Positions 53,732-62,491 of a stretch of DNA of 64,000 nt are shown here, piece after piece; within the stretch, counting starts at the first letter, position 1, and the number at the start of each line of letters is the position of its first letter. Origin of the DNA: JAIYDJ01 sp031400505 (GTDB lineage: Bacteria; Pseudomonadota; Alphaproteobacteria; Rhodobacterales; Rhodobacteraceae); contig JANNPZ010000091.1 of the NCBI GenBank assembly GCA_031400505.1, forward strand, positions 1 to 64,000. The letters are read 5' to 3'. The notes beneath the pieces were generated by a model. It did not search any database and had not been told where the DNA came from. It worked only from the letters and a program-made list of their open reading frames with translations. A program made the translations under genes and the position numbers.

Positions 53732-54388
53732 ATGATGACAACCGATACCGCGCATCGCTACTGGAATGACCAATGGGCGCAGGCGGATGCGACATCAAAA
53801 TGGGCGCGGGCAGAACCGGAGGTTCTGGCACATGCGGAAAACCTGCACCCGCGTGCCCGGGTTCTGGACTTGGGTGCCGGGATCGGGCGGCATGCTATCG
53901 CGTTGGCGCGGATGGGTTTCGCCGTATCTGCCCTTGATGCGGCACCGGAATCGCTGACGGCAATCCGTACAGGTGGTGCGGGCCTGGACATTGACCTGCA
54001 TCAGGGCAGCATGACTGCACTGCCCTTTGCGGAGGGCAGATTTGACCATGTGCTGTCGTGGAATGTGATCTATCACGGGGACGAGGGGGTCGTCGCGCAG
54101 ACCATTGCCGAGATCGCTCGCGTGCTGAAACCGGGCGGCACGTTCATGGGCACCATGCTGTCGGCCCGCCGTGTGCCGGTCGAACTGGCCAAGGCCACAG
54201 GGCGCGAAATCTCGCGCAACACATGGGTTTTCGAGGGGCCGGGGGACAAGGTGCATCCGCATTACTTTTGCAACGCGCGTGATCTGTTGGCGCTGTTTGC
54301 AGGGTTCGAAGTGCTGTCGCTGAATGACCGGGTCCATGATAGTCCCGGATCGTGGCACTGGCATCTTTTGGCGGAGCGGTTGGTGTGA
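53732..54388 (+). CDS. Class I SAM-dependent methyltransferase
   Basis: 218 residues. Motif I is RVLDLGAGIGRHAIALARMG near residues 45-64; motif post-I ALDAAPESLTAI and motif IV region FDHVLSWNVIYHGDEGVV follow. Soluble, unknown substrate. It lies between phnE (8 nt gap) and phnM (4-nt GTGA overlap). It may methylate or demethylate-prime the imported organophosphorus compound, but tellurite- or arsenite-type methyltransferases have the same fold. Confidence 0.85.
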   Translation: MMTTDTAHRYWNDQWAQADATSKWARAEPEVLAHAENLHPRARVLDLGAGIGRHAIALARMGFAVSALDAAPESLTAIRTGGAGLDIDLHQGSMTALPFAEGRFDHVLSWNVIYHGDEGVVAQTIAEIARVLKPGGTFMGTMLSARRVPVELAKATGREISRNTWVFEGPGDKVHPHYFCNARDLLALFAGFEVLSLNDRVHDSPGSWHWHLLAERLV

Positions 54389-55608
54389 CGGACCATACAC
54401 CGTTTGTTTTCGAAGGCGCAGAGGTCATTCTGCCGGACGGGATTGCGCGGGTATCCGTCCGCATTGACGGCGGTTACATTACCGGGCTTGACGCCCCACG
54501 TGACGGCGCGCGGGTGATCGACGCGCGCGGCATGATGCTGGCCCCGGCCCTTGTCGATATCCATGGAGATTCGTTTGAACGCCAAATGATGCCCCGTCCC
54601 GGCGTGATCCTGCCGCTCGAAACGGCGTTTCTGGAAACCGACCGCCAACTGGCGGCCAATGGCATCGCAACCGCTTACCACGCCCTGACGCTGAGCTGGG
54701 AGCCGGGCCTGCGGTCAGTTGAAACCGGCTGGCAAGTGCATGATACGCTGGCGCATCTTGCTCCGCGCCTGACCGTCGAGAACCGCCTGCAACTGCGATG
54801 GGAGACGTTCTGCCATGAGGCCTTTCCGCTGATCGAGACAGCCTTGGCAGGGGCGCTGACGCCATCCGTTGCCTTCAACGACCATACCACCATGGCCCTG
54901 CTGCACCCCGACACGCCCTTGCAGGACCGGCCGTTCGATCTTGATCCCGCTTTTCCGGTGGCCGATCTGGACAGCCCCGCCTTCGCGGTCAAGATGGGCG
55001 AGCGCGCGAAGCGCTCACAGATGTCGACCGGCGATTATGTCGATCTGATCCGCACTGTCTGGCAGCGCCGCCCACAGGTGCAAGCCTGGATCGCAGATGT
55101 CGCAGACATGGCTCGTGCAGCAGGTGCTCCGATGCTGAGCCATGATGACAGCCAGGAAGAGACCCGCGCCTATTTCCGCGATCGAGGTGCGCGTATCTCT
55201 GAATTTCCGATGAACCGCAGCACGGCTGAATTTGCGCGGGCCGGTGGTGACGGCATTGTGCTTGGCGCCCCCAATGCCGCACGCGGCGGAAGCCATCTGG
55301 GATCAATCGGGGCAGCCGACATGATCCGCGCCGGGCTATGCGACATTCTGGCGTCGGACTATTATTATCCGGCCATGCTTGCCGCTGTCGCGCGGTTGCG
55401 CGCTGACAATGTCGCCCCTCTTCCGGTTCTTTGGGCCTTGGTCTCGGCCAACCCGGCGCGCGCCTCTGGCCTGTCGGATCGCGGCCGGATCGCCTCCGGC
55501 CTGCGCGCCGACATGGTCGTCGTCGACTGGCCCGAGGGCAGCGTGCCCGCCATCCGTCAGACCTGGGTGGCTGGGCGGTGCGCCTATGCGGCAACGCCGC
55601 TGGTCTGA
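54385..55608 (+). CDS. phnM: PhnM-like amidohydrolase
   Basis: 407 residues of the amidohydrolase superfamily, closest to PhnM, the ribose 1-methylphosphonate 5-triphosphate diphosphatase of the C-P lyase pathway. Metal site: ALVDIHGDSFERQMMPRPG, the usual D-x-H replaced by the PhnM form HGDSFER. Further ligands: CHEAFPLIE, FNDHTT, LSHDDSQEETRAYFRDRG and DILASDYYYP. GTG start overlapping the methyltransferase stop. None of phnGHIJKL is nearby, so either those are elsewhere or the enzyme acts on a different substrate. Confidence 0.88.
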   Translation: MTDHTPFVFEGAEVILPDGIARVSVRIDGGYITGLDAPRDGARVIDARGMMLAPALVDIHGDSFERQMMPRPGVILPLETAFLETDRQLAANGIATAYHALTLSWEPGLRSVETGWQVHDTLAHLAPRLTVENRLQLRWETFCHEAFPLIETALAGALTPSVAFNDHTTMALLHPDTPLQDRPFDLDPAFPVADLDSPAFAVKMGERAKRSQMSTGDYVDLIRTVWQRRPQVQAWIADVADMARAAGAPMLSHDDSQEETRAYFRDRGARISEFPMNRSTAEFARAGGDGIVLGAPNAARGGSHLGSIGAADMIRAGLCDILASDYYYPAMLAAVARLRADNVAPLPVLWALVSANPARASGLSDRGRIASGLRADMVVVDWPEGSVPAIRQTWVAGRCAYAATPLV

Positions 55609-55993
55609 TCCGCGCTGGGAATGCCGGTCATTGCTTTCGGCCGATGGCAGGCTGCGAACTCACCACGATCGAGATCGCGGATCACCGCGCGGTTCGGCTC
55701 TTTTAAAACGAAATCAGGGAATTGAAGTTTGCACCATCAACGGCATCCCACGGAAGGATTCCTGACGATAGGCCCAAAGTCGCGTGTCGGAAACATGACT
55801 GCGGCGCGCAAAGCTCGGAACGAGCCGATCAAATCATAGTGCTACGGCGAAGACATAGTGCTCATCACTATCGGTCGGGGCCCGCCAACGTGATTGGCAA
55901 CCAACTTTCCATTGTATGGACGGGCCCAGATGACTGGGCTGGAAAAGCGTAGCGGACGGGCAGCCCGAAAACACGATCTGCCCGCCGTTCACG
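55609..55993. other. Non-coding stretch after phnM
   Basis: 385 nt without a supported gene. It contains an inverted GGGCCCG/CGGGCCC pair about 55 nt apart and otherwise nothing I recognise; possibly decayed sequence. Confidence 0.4.
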
Positions 55994-56383
55994 CTAAACA
56001 TTCGGCGTCTTGCGTTCGCCAAGGCCGTAGCGAAGCACTGTTATCAAGAAGATTGCCATCGACAGGGCAGTCAGCAGCGCGCCCGCGGCAGCCAGACCGG
56101 CTTCGCCCGAAGTGATTGCGACCACGATGCCGGGCACCATAACCACAACACCCAGGATCGCGATCCCGGCATGCAGCCGCGCCAGCCAACCAGCAGCGGC
56201 CGGCGGGGTCAGCCGGTAGTAAAGCCCGAAAAGCGCCATCGTTGTCCAGCCGACAAGGTTGAGATGTGCATGCGCTCCAGACAGCAGATGATCCTGACTG
56301 ACCGCCATCCGGATGCCCCATGCCATCCCGACCAAGACGCACAGCACCGCCGCAAGAAAGAACACGAACGCGACGTCACGCAT
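55994..56383 (-). CDS. Small cytochrome-oxidase-subunit-I-like membrane protein
   Basis: 129 residues, four predicted transmembrane helices. SGAHAHLNLVGWTTMALFGL with YYRL following is the haem-ligand-like segment of cbb3-type subunit I relatives; two histidines are retained. Such short proteins are often annotated near NO- or O2-related genes. The start at 56383 overlaps the cupin stop by 8 nt, so the two are coupled. The upstream frame extension to 56521 is antisense-like and not used. Confidence 0.75.
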   Translation of the reverse strand: MRDVAFVFFLAAVLCVLVGMAWGIRMAVSQDHLLSGAHAHLNLVGWTTMALFGLYYRLTPPAAAGWLARLHAGIAILGVVVMVPGIVVAITSGEAGLAAAGALLTALSMAIFLITVLRYGLGERKTPNV

Positions 56384-56828
56384 GCTGCACCGCCCGTTGG
56401 GCAAGGCCCGGTCCAACGAAGCGTGATCCAAACCGCGAAGCGATTGCCGCGACGGCGGCCATATCCTGCGGCATTTCGAACCGGCCCCGCGCCATCTCGG
56501 CGAAGAAGCCCTCGAAACCACCGGGCGTCAGGATTGTCAGGCCCTTTGCCCCATTGGCGCCGGTGATGAAGCTGTGCGGCTTGCCACGCGGAACAAAGGC
56601 CGTACCCAATGGGCCGCGTGAAAAACGCTCGCCCGCGACCTCGAACATCATCTCGCCTTCGAGCAAGACGAAAATCTCGTCCTCGTTTTCATGCACGTGG
56701 ACGGGCGGACCGGTGAACGGGTCGGCCTCGCCATAGGTGATGGACATTGCCCCGCCGGTGTCAACGGTGGCAAGGATGGTTTGATAGCAGGTGCCGTTCC
56801 AATGATGGACGGTGTCTGAAGCAGACAT
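56376..56828 (-). CDS. Cupin-domain protein
   Basis: 150 residues, single cupin. Motif 1 is PFTGPPVHVHENEDEIFVLLEG (H-x-H-x4-E) at about residues 37-58; motif 2 PLGTAFVPRGKPHSFITG (P-x3-H). It could be a small-molecule dioxygenase, isomerase or sensor. Divergent from a LysR gene that probably regulates it; co-translated with the membrane protein downstream. Confidence 0.85.
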   Translation of the reverse strand: MSASDTVHHWNGTCYQTILATVDTGGAMSITYGEADPFTGPPVHVHENEDEIFVLLEGEMMFEVAGERFSRGPLGTAFVPRGKPHSFITGANGAKGLTILTPGGFEGFFAEMARGRFEMPQDMAAVAAIASRFGSRFVGPGLAQRAVQHA

Positions 56829-56901
56829 TCTGGAGCTCCGATTGTTTGATGCCAGGACGCAACGCTGCGCTGTGCGGCTCTATGACGGTCCGGAATGAAT
56901 T

Positions 56902-56936
56902 TGTGAAATCTATTATTCTTATGGTATTAATTCACA
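56902..56936. promoter_or_regulatory. Candidate LysR operator between cupin and LysR genes
   Basis: TGTGAA (56902-56907) with TTCACA (56931-56936), in a locally AT-rich region between divergent start codons. Spacing is longer than a classical T-N11-A site, so this is tentative. Confidence 0.35.
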
Positions 56937-57913
56937 TGATGAATTTGCAAAGCTTCGATCTGAACCTGCTGAAAGTGCTCGACGCGCTCTTGCGCGAGCG
57001 GTCTACGACCCGAGCGGGGGAGCGGATAGGCCTGTCGCAACCGGCGGTTTCGGCGGCGCTGGGGCGGCTCAGGGCCGCCACAGGCGATCCGCTCTTGGTG
57101 CGCGACGGACAAGCGTTGCGACCCACCGAGTTTGCGTTGTCTCTTGCGGCTCCGCTTCGGCATCTGCTGGAAGATGCGAGCCAGTTGCTGGCGCGCCCGG
57201 CCTTCGATCCGTCCACGGCGACGGATCTGTTTCGCCTCTCGGCGGCCGATTTCTTTACCGAGATGCTGCTCCCCGACCTGACCGCCCGGCTGGAACGGGA
57301 CGCACCGGGGATCATGCTGCGCTGTACCGACGCGATAAGCGCAAGAACCATGGATGACATGCGCGAGGGCCGGCTGGACTTGATGATCCTGCCGGTACGG
57401 GCGTTGCCTCCCTGGCTCGACTCCGAGCCGCTGTTCCGGGCAGAATTCTGCATTGTAGCGCGCCGTGGCCATCCCGAGTTGATGCGTCAAGGAGTTACCC
57501 CGGACAAAGCCATGCCGATTGAACTCTATTGCAGGCTCCGCCATGCAGCCTTCCGAGTCGTGGAGGAGCAACCGGAGTTGGAAGACCGGTTTCTGGCCAA
57601 GATGGGCCACACGCTGCAGATCGCTCTGAGCGTTCCAAGCTTTACCGCCGTCTGGCGCGCCGTGGCGGCAACTGATCTGCTGGGGATGATCCCGCGCAGG
57701 CTGGCCGAAAGGGTAGCAGACCGCGCTGGGCTCGAGGTATATCCGCTGCCCTTTGCGCTGCCTCGCGCCGAACTGTGCCAAGCTTGGCACCGCCGAAACT
57801 CGCGTTCTAAAGGACTGATCTGGTTAAGGAAGCAAGTCGTCGAAATTCTGGCCAAACTGGATGACGGCGCCAATGCGGTGAACGTGACCACGAATGGAGC
57901 CACGGAGCAGTAG
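56936..57913 (+). CDS. LysR-family transcriptional regulator
   Basis: 325 residues from MMNLQSFDLNLLKVLDALLR (or the next ATG). HTH is RERSTTRAGERIGLSQPAVS then AALGRLRAATGDPLLVRDG; effector domain from about residue 95. The NodD-like opening (NLQSFDLNLLKVLDALL) is typical of the PcpR/NodD-related subgroup. No Shine-Dalgarno match upstream. Presumed regulator of the divergent cupin operon. Confidence 0.9.
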   Translation: MMNLQSFDLNLLKVLDALLRERSTTRAGERIGLSQPAVSAALGRLRAATGDPLLVRDGQALRPTEFALSLAAPLRHLLEDASQLLARPAFDPSTATDLFRLSAADFFTEMLLPDLTARLERDAPGIMLRCTDAISARTMDDMREGRLDLMILPVRALPPWLDSEPLFRAEFCIVARRGHPELMRQGVTPDKAMPIELYCRLRHAAFRVVEEQPELEDRFLAKMGHTLQIALSVPSFTAVWRAVAATDLLGMIPRRLAERVADRAGLEVYPLPFALPRAELCQAWHRRNSRSKGLIWLRKQVVEILAKLDDGANAVNVTTNGATEQ

Positions 57914-58132
57914 AAGCTCAGAGAAGCTCCAACCCCGCTCTGCCTCCTCCGCCAATGCCTATTGATTTCATTCAACAATGTTCAGGCTTAGGCCTCACGC
58001 CATCATTGAGCCGCGGCCAATAGGCAGACAGCCTGCGTCAAACTCCTGTAGCACGAACATCTGCGCCCAGAATTGCCCTCAGTACCTGTCCGGACAGACC
58101 GAGCGACGCTGCACAGACTACCCCCGCGCAGA
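57914..58132. other. Intergenic region between LysR and gspD ends
   Basis: Convergent gene ends; no gene and no clear hairpin seen in these 219 nt. Confidence 0.4.
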
Positions 58133-60145
58133 TCAGTAAAGCCCGTTGATTTCTACCGGCAACCGGCGCACCGGTTTGCGGTCTGACAGGATGCTGCCGG
58201 TTTGCCCCGGATCGGCTTCGATAGCCTTCAAACGCTGAAAGCGGTCTTTTGAAACGGCTCCCACATCCGCCCGCGTCCGAAGGATTGTCGGGCGCAGGAA
58301 CACAAAGAGCGTCTGGCGGCGGGCAGAGTCCTGCTTGTTGCGAAACAGCCCGCCGATCACCGGCAGTTTGCCCAGTCCGGGCACCTCGGTTCTTGTCCTG
58401 AGCCGGTCATCAGTGATCAGACCGCCCAGTACGATCGTGCCGCCATTGTCGGCCAACACGGTCGTCTTGATGCTGCGCCGGTTGGTCACGATATCGGCAG
58501 CGCCCGACACTGCAGCGGACAGCGACGAGACTTCCTGGCTTATGTCAAGCTGGATCACATCGCCCTGATTGACCCGTGGCACCACCCGCATGGTGATACC
58601 GACATCCTGCCGCTCGATGGTGTTTTGCGTGGTGCCGTCGCTGGTAAATGTGCCGGTGCGGAAAGGCACGTTCTGGCCCACGACAATCTCGGCGGCCTGA
58701 TTGTCCAGCGTGGTGATGCTGGGGGTGGACAGCAGATTGGCTTTGGTCGACTGCCCCAGGGCCTGCAACAGCAAGCCGAACTCGTCTTCACGCGACAGGC
58801 CGATCGACAGGCCTTGCGGGGCTACGCCAATCCCGGCAGGCGCACCCAGCAGCGTCAGGATGCTGTCTACCGTCACCCCGGCAGACGAAAACGAAGTTGC
58901 CGCAAATCCGCCCGGGGGCGCTGCGGCGCCAAATCCAAGTTGTACGCCCAGTTGTTCCGATACATCGCCCGACACCTCTACGATCGCGGCCTCGATCAGG
59001 ACTTGCGGGCGGCGCTGATCGAGTTCGGAGATGAGTGCAGCAAGGTCGGCCTGCACTTCGGCCCGTGCCCGCACCACCACGGCGTTGCTTGCGGTAACGG
59101 GCTGAATGGTGATGTCTTCAGCCGCCAGCGATCCGACCGGCGGGCCTACCAGCCGCACATCCGCGCCGGCCGACGGATCTGGTGTCGCGGGGTCAGGTTG
59201 GGGGGCCAATGCTTCGGCAACGGGATTGGTGGTAATCGCGCCGGACCCCACCAGCCCCTGCAACACTTCGGCCATCGAGGTCGCATCGGCGTAGCGCAAG
59301 TTGTAGACCCGGGTGACCGGCAGGGTGGACGGCACCTTGCGCCCCGGCACATCCAGGTCAGCCACGATACGCTGCACCATGGCGAAGGTTTCAGGTTCGA
59401 CCTTGAGGATCAAGAGGTTCGACCGCAAGTCGACGGTGATGCGGGGGTCTGGCGCACCGGGTGTTCCGCCCAAAGGCGCGCCCAGAATGTTCTGAACGGC
59501 AAGCCCGACTTCGGCCGCATCTGCATTGCGAACCGGGATGGTATAGACCTTTTTGCCATCATCGGCATCCAGTGCGCGGGCGATCCCTTCGATCCGGGCG
59601 ACGTTTTCTGCGGTATCTGTGATCACCAGTGTGTTGGTATCCACCACCGCCTCGATATAGCCGAAACTGGCAACCAGCGGGCGCAGCGCGCCAACGGCCG
59701 TGGCTGCGGGAAAGTTCTTCAACTGCACCAGTCGCGTCACGACATCCAGCCGCCCAAGGCCGGTATCTGTTTCGATCACCCCGCCGCCTTCGCGGACCGC
59801 CGCTTGTGGCACGATCCGCCACAGGTTACCCGACGGCAAAGCAGTGAAGCCCTGCACCGCGAGCACGGATTGAAACAGTTCCCAAACCCCATCCGGATCA
59901 AGGGGTTGGGCCGAGATGACGGTCACGATCCCGCTGACATTTGGATCAAGCACCAGCGTGCGCCCGGTGATTTCCGACACCTGTTCAGACAGCGTCCGGA
60001 TGTCTGCATCGCGCAGATTGATGACAAAGGTGTCGCGTGCAGGGTCGGTCTGAACCTGTGTCTGAGCCGCGGCCTGCCAAGGGCCAGACATCACAAACAG
60101 CCCCAGAAACAGGCCAAGACAGATCTGCCGGGTCAATCGCGTCAT
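58133..60145 (-). CDS. gspD: Type II secretion secretin
   Basis: 670-residue outer-membrane secretin. Signal peptide MTRLTRQICLGLFLGLFVMS..., then N0 domain (TFVINLRDADIRTLSEQVSE), three KH-like N1-N3 repeats (TNTLVITDTAENVARIEGIA; SNLLILKVEPETFAMVQRIV; SNAVVVRARAEVQADLAALI) and the secretin barrel (VLIEAAIVEVSGDVSEQLGV, NLLSTPSITTLDNQAAEIVV, GGTIVLGGLITDDR, VPGLGKLPVIGGLFR). Last gene of the minus-strand gsp operon, with a 4-nt overlap with gspC. Confidence 0.95.
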   Translation of the reverse strand: MTRLTRQICLGLFLGLFVMSGPWQAAAQTQVQTDPARDTFVINLRDADIRTLSEQVSEITGRTLVLDPNVSGIVTVISAQPLDPDGVWELFQSVLAVQGFTALPSGNLWRIVPQAAVREGGGVIETDTGLGRLDVVTRLVQLKNFPAATAVGALRPLVASFGYIEAVVDTNTLVITDTAENVARIEGIARALDADDGKKVYTIPVRNADAAEVGLAVQNILGAPLGGTPGAPDPRITVDLRSNLLILKVEPETFAMVQRIVADLDVPGRKVPSTLPVTRVYNLRYADATSMAEVLQGLVGSGAITTNPVAEALAPQPDPATPDPSAGADVRLVGPPVGSLAAEDITIQPVTASNAVVVRARAEVQADLAALISELDQRRPQVLIEAAIVEVSGDVSEQLGVQLGFGAAAPPGGFAATSFSSAGVTVDSILTLLGAPAGIGVAPQGLSIGLSREDEFGLLLQALGQSTKANLLSTPSITTLDNQAAEIVVGQNVPFRTGTFTSDGTTQNTIERQDVGITMRVVPRVNQGDVIQLDISQEVSSLSAAVSGAADIVTNRRSIKTTVLADNGGTIVLGGLITDDRLRTRTEVPGLGKLPVIGGLFRNKQDSARRQTLFVFLRPTILRTRADVGAVSKDRFQRLKAIEADPGQTGSILSDRKPVRRLPVEINGLY

Positions 60146-60975
60146 CTCAGAGGAAACGTCATGATGATGGATTGTCCTTCGCGTAAAAGTTCGACCCGCG
60201 CCTTTCCAGACGCCGCCACATCGTCGAAATAGCGCTGATCGCGGGCGACGTCGCCAACTTTCTGCCCGTTGACCGAAGTTACCAGATCGCCGGGGCGAAA
60301 CCCGGCCTGCCGCACCCCCGGCGAGGCCGCATCCGAAATGCGGTACCCATCGGCTGTGGCCTCAAGCCCCAATCGATCCATCACGCTTTGGGGGTTTTGC
60401 AGGATGGCGGCACGATAGCGGGCGATCACGGCATCGGGGTCGTTGGCCAAAGGCGGGTTTGCCTCCGTGGCAGATGGAATCATGCTGCGCAGATCCAAGC
60501 CGCCCGGATCCGCTGGTTTGTCACCCGGTTTGGCAAATGACAGGGTTTCCAGGCGCCCATCGACCTGCAACAGGACATGGGTGCGGGTCACTTCGGCCAG
60601 TGTCGCGGTGGCGGTAATGCTGGACCCGATCGCATAGCTGTCGGCGCGGCCACTGTCCCCGCCGGCGATGATCGCCCGCGACTGCGATGCAGGATTGGAC
60701 AAGGTGACACCCAACAGGGTCAGGCCCAGACCTGTTTCGCCCACAGGCTGCGGTGTGCTCTCGGGCTGGATCGCCTTGCCAAAAGGGGCAAAAGCGAGAA
60801 TTGGCGCAAGATCAAGCCGTGCCATCTCTGCCGCAGGCATGGCTGCAACGGGGCCTGCGACTTGCGCGCTCGCGCCTGAAAGGCGCCACGCAACGGGCCC
60901 CGCCGCCACTCCGACGCTGATCGCAGACAGGGCAGCGGCGATCCAGGCGGCGGCTGCGGGCAGGCGCCGCGTCAT
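60142..60975 (-). CDS. gspC: Type II secretion inner-membrane protein GspC
   Basis: 277 residues: N-terminal transmembrane helix (AAAWIAAALSAISVGVAAG), HR domain (GLGLTLLGVTLSNPASQSRA, then YAIGSSITATATLAEVTRTH) that contacts the secretin N0 domain, and a C-terminal PDZ domain (GVRQAGFRPGDLVTSVNGQK). It overlaps both gspI and gspD by 4 nt. ATG at 60975; the longer frame to 61188 is antisense to gspI coding. Confidence 0.92.
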   Translation of the reverse strand: MTRRLPAAAAWIAAALSAISVGVAAGPVAWRLSGASAQVAGPVAAMPAAEMARLDLAPILAFAPFGKAIQPESTPQPVGETGLGLTLLGVTLSNPASQSRAIIAGGDSGRADSYAIGSSITATATLAEVTRTHVLLQVDGRLETLSFAKPGDKPADPGGLDLRSMIPSATEANPPLANDPDAVIARYRAAILQNPQSVMDRLGLEATADGYRISDAASPGVRQAGFRPGDLVTSVNGQKVGDVARDQRYFDDVAASGKARVELLREGQSIIMTFPLR

Positions 60976-61334
60976 GGGTTTGCCCCGGTGTCGATAAAAC
61001 CCGTCAGCCGCGCAAGGACTTGCCCGCTCGTGATTTCGGTTGCGGTGATGTCCACGCGGGCAAGGTCGGGATCGGTGGTTGGCGTGCTGACGGATGCGAG
61101 CCGCAGCGCAACACCCAGCATCGCATCGGGGCTTTCGGTCAGCGGCTGCTGCAGTACAAGGTCCGCCAGCGCGTTCTCTGCCGCCCACTGCGCCGCCGCC
61201 CGCGACTGAAGATCGGCAATCCGCGCGATATGCGCTTCGGTAGCACCCAGCAGCGCCACGGCCGAAATTGCCAGAACGGCAAGCGCCACCAGCGTCTCGA
61301 TCAGGGTAAAGCCTGCATCAGACCTGCGTGTCAT
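60972..61334 (-). CDS. gspI: Type II secretion minor pseudopilin GspI
   Basis: 120 residues. Class III prepilin signal: short basic leader MTRRSDAG cleaved before FTLIETLVALAVLAISAVAL, with glutamate at +5. The rest (SRAAAQWAAENALADLVLQQ) is the typical GspI helix. Coupled on both sides by 4-nt overlaps with gspH and gspC. Confidence 0.92.
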   Translation of the reverse strand: MTRRSDAGFTLIETLVALAVLAISAVALLGATEAHIARIADLQSRAAAQWAAENALADLVLQQPLTESPDAMLGVALRLASVSTPTTDPDLARVDITATEITSGQVLARLTGFIDTGANP

Positions 61335-61831
61335 GTCCCGCCCTTGACCTGCGCAAATGCTGTGAAGCCGTCAAAGGTGACCGTCCATTCCGGTATCGCG
61401 CCAACGATCTGGAACGTCACCAACGCCGTGGCACCGCTGGCGGGCAATACCACCGAAAACGGCGGGCTGCCATCCGCCAGTCGCAGCTCGAGCGGGGCGG
61501 CAAGGGTATGGCGCGACCCGAGGGCGGGCAAGCTGGCTGCAGGCCAGTCCGTCGGTGACGTTTCGGTTCTGCTTGCCTCTGCCGCGTTCAGTTGCGCAAA
61601 CCGGTAGCCCCGCTCGTCGCCTTGCACGGCCAGCGGCAACCCCGTCAGAAAGGCTTCGTCCACGCCCAGCATGATGTGGCGGGCCAACCGGATCGCCTCG
61701 GTTTCGGCCGTTCGGCCGCGGTCGGTGGTCCCGATCAATGCAGCGCCTGCAGCAATTCCGATGACTGCCAGCACAACCAGCACCTCGATCAAGGTAATCC
61801 CCGCTTCGGCATTGCGCATCGGCGGGTTCAT
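61331..61831 (-). CDS. gspH: Type II secretion minor pseudopilin GspH
   Basis: 166 residues. Prepilin leader MNPPMRNAEAG cleaved before ITLIEVLVVLAVIGIAAGAA. The globular part (AETEAIRLARHIMLGVDEAF, PLAVQGDERGYRFAQL) matches GspH. ATG at 61831; the gene overlaps gspG by 4 nt. Confidence 0.9.
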   Translation of the reverse strand: MNPPMRNAEAGITLIEVLVVLAVIGIAAGAALIGTTDRGRTAETEAIRLARHIMLGVDEAFLTGLPLAVQGDERGYRFAQLNAAEASRTETSPTDWPAASLPALGSRHTLAAPLELRLADGSPPFSVVLPASGATALVTFQIVGAIPEWTVTFDGFTAFAQVKGGT

Positions 61832-62355
61832 CCTCCGGTTCCCGCTGCCCCGGCTTGCACGATGCCGGCCCCGTGGCGCAGATCTGCGTCGGCCCCAACC
61901 CCCCCGGGTGCGCCATCCGCACCAAGGGACGAAACCTCGTAGGGGCCCGCCTCTGCCGGAGCACTGTAAGCATAGGGATTGCCCCAAGGGTCTATTGGCA
62001 AGTTCGGCAAGTATCCGCCCGCCATCCAGTTCGCCGGAACCGGGGCCGCTACCGGCCGCGACGTCAGGGCTGCCAGGCCCTGCTCGGTAGTGGGATAGCT
62101 GCGATTGTCGAGGCGGTACATCTCCAGACTTGCCGAGATCGTGCGCAGATCGGTTGTGGCAACGGCGACCCGTGCCTCATCCGGCCGACCGATCACATTT
62201 GGCACAACCAAGGCCGCCACGATGCCGATGATCACAAGGACCACCATCATCTCGATTAGCGTCACGCCGGCGTCGCGCGTCCGCCGCTTGAGGCGTCGCT
62301 GCCCTGCGCGATGATGTTGGGCTGACACGCGGAACAGGTTGTGAAGAGCGAGCAT
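61828..62355 (-). CDS. gspG: Type II secretion major pseudopilin GspG
   Basis: 175 residues. The cleavage site is DAG|VTLIEMMVVLVIIGIVAA, but the leader is about 30 residues (MLALHNLFRVSAQHHRAGQR onward), long for the family. The globular domain has DLRTISASLEMYRLDNRSYP, TTEQGLAALTSRP and the Ca-binding loop SSLGADGAPGGVGADADLR. An extra C-terminal tail (HGAGIVQAGAAGTGG) follows. ATG at 62355 with GGGAAAGGGG upstream. First gene of the minus-strand gsp operon. Confidence 0.93.
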   Translation of the reverse strand: MLALHNLFRVSAQHHRAGQRRLKRRTRDAGVTLIEMMVVLVIIGIVAALVVPNVIGRPDEARVAVATTDLRTISASLEMYRLDNRSYPTTEQGLAALTSRPVAAPVPANWMAGGYLPNLPIDPWGNPYAYSAPAEAGPYEVSSLGADGAPGGVGADADLRHGAGIVQAGAAGTGG

Positions 62356-62412
62356 AGAGACCCCTTTCCCTGGGACGTGATGCGCTATTCTGTATACGAT
62401 AGGAAAGTTGTT

Positions 62413-62444
62413 ACGATGTGAAACTTGGCGAAGTTTCACTTCGT
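62413..62444. promoter_or_regulatory. Hairpin/dyad in the divergent gspG-gspL promoter
   Basis: GTGAAACTT (62418-62426) with AAGTTTCAC (62431-62439), extended by ACGA/TCGT beyond one mismatch. A perfect 9-bp dyad with a 4-nt centre lying between divergent operons is a good candidate operator for coordinated gsp control, or an RNA hairpin in the gspL leader. Confidence 0.55.
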
Positions 62445-62491
62445 ATCATGTCGAGCGCGAAAAATGGCTGCCGGGAAAAGGGCGAAACACC

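Noticed and set aside
58625..60232. 535-codon open frame on the plus strand
   Set aside because: Antisense to gspD, whose secretin motifs are unambiguous.
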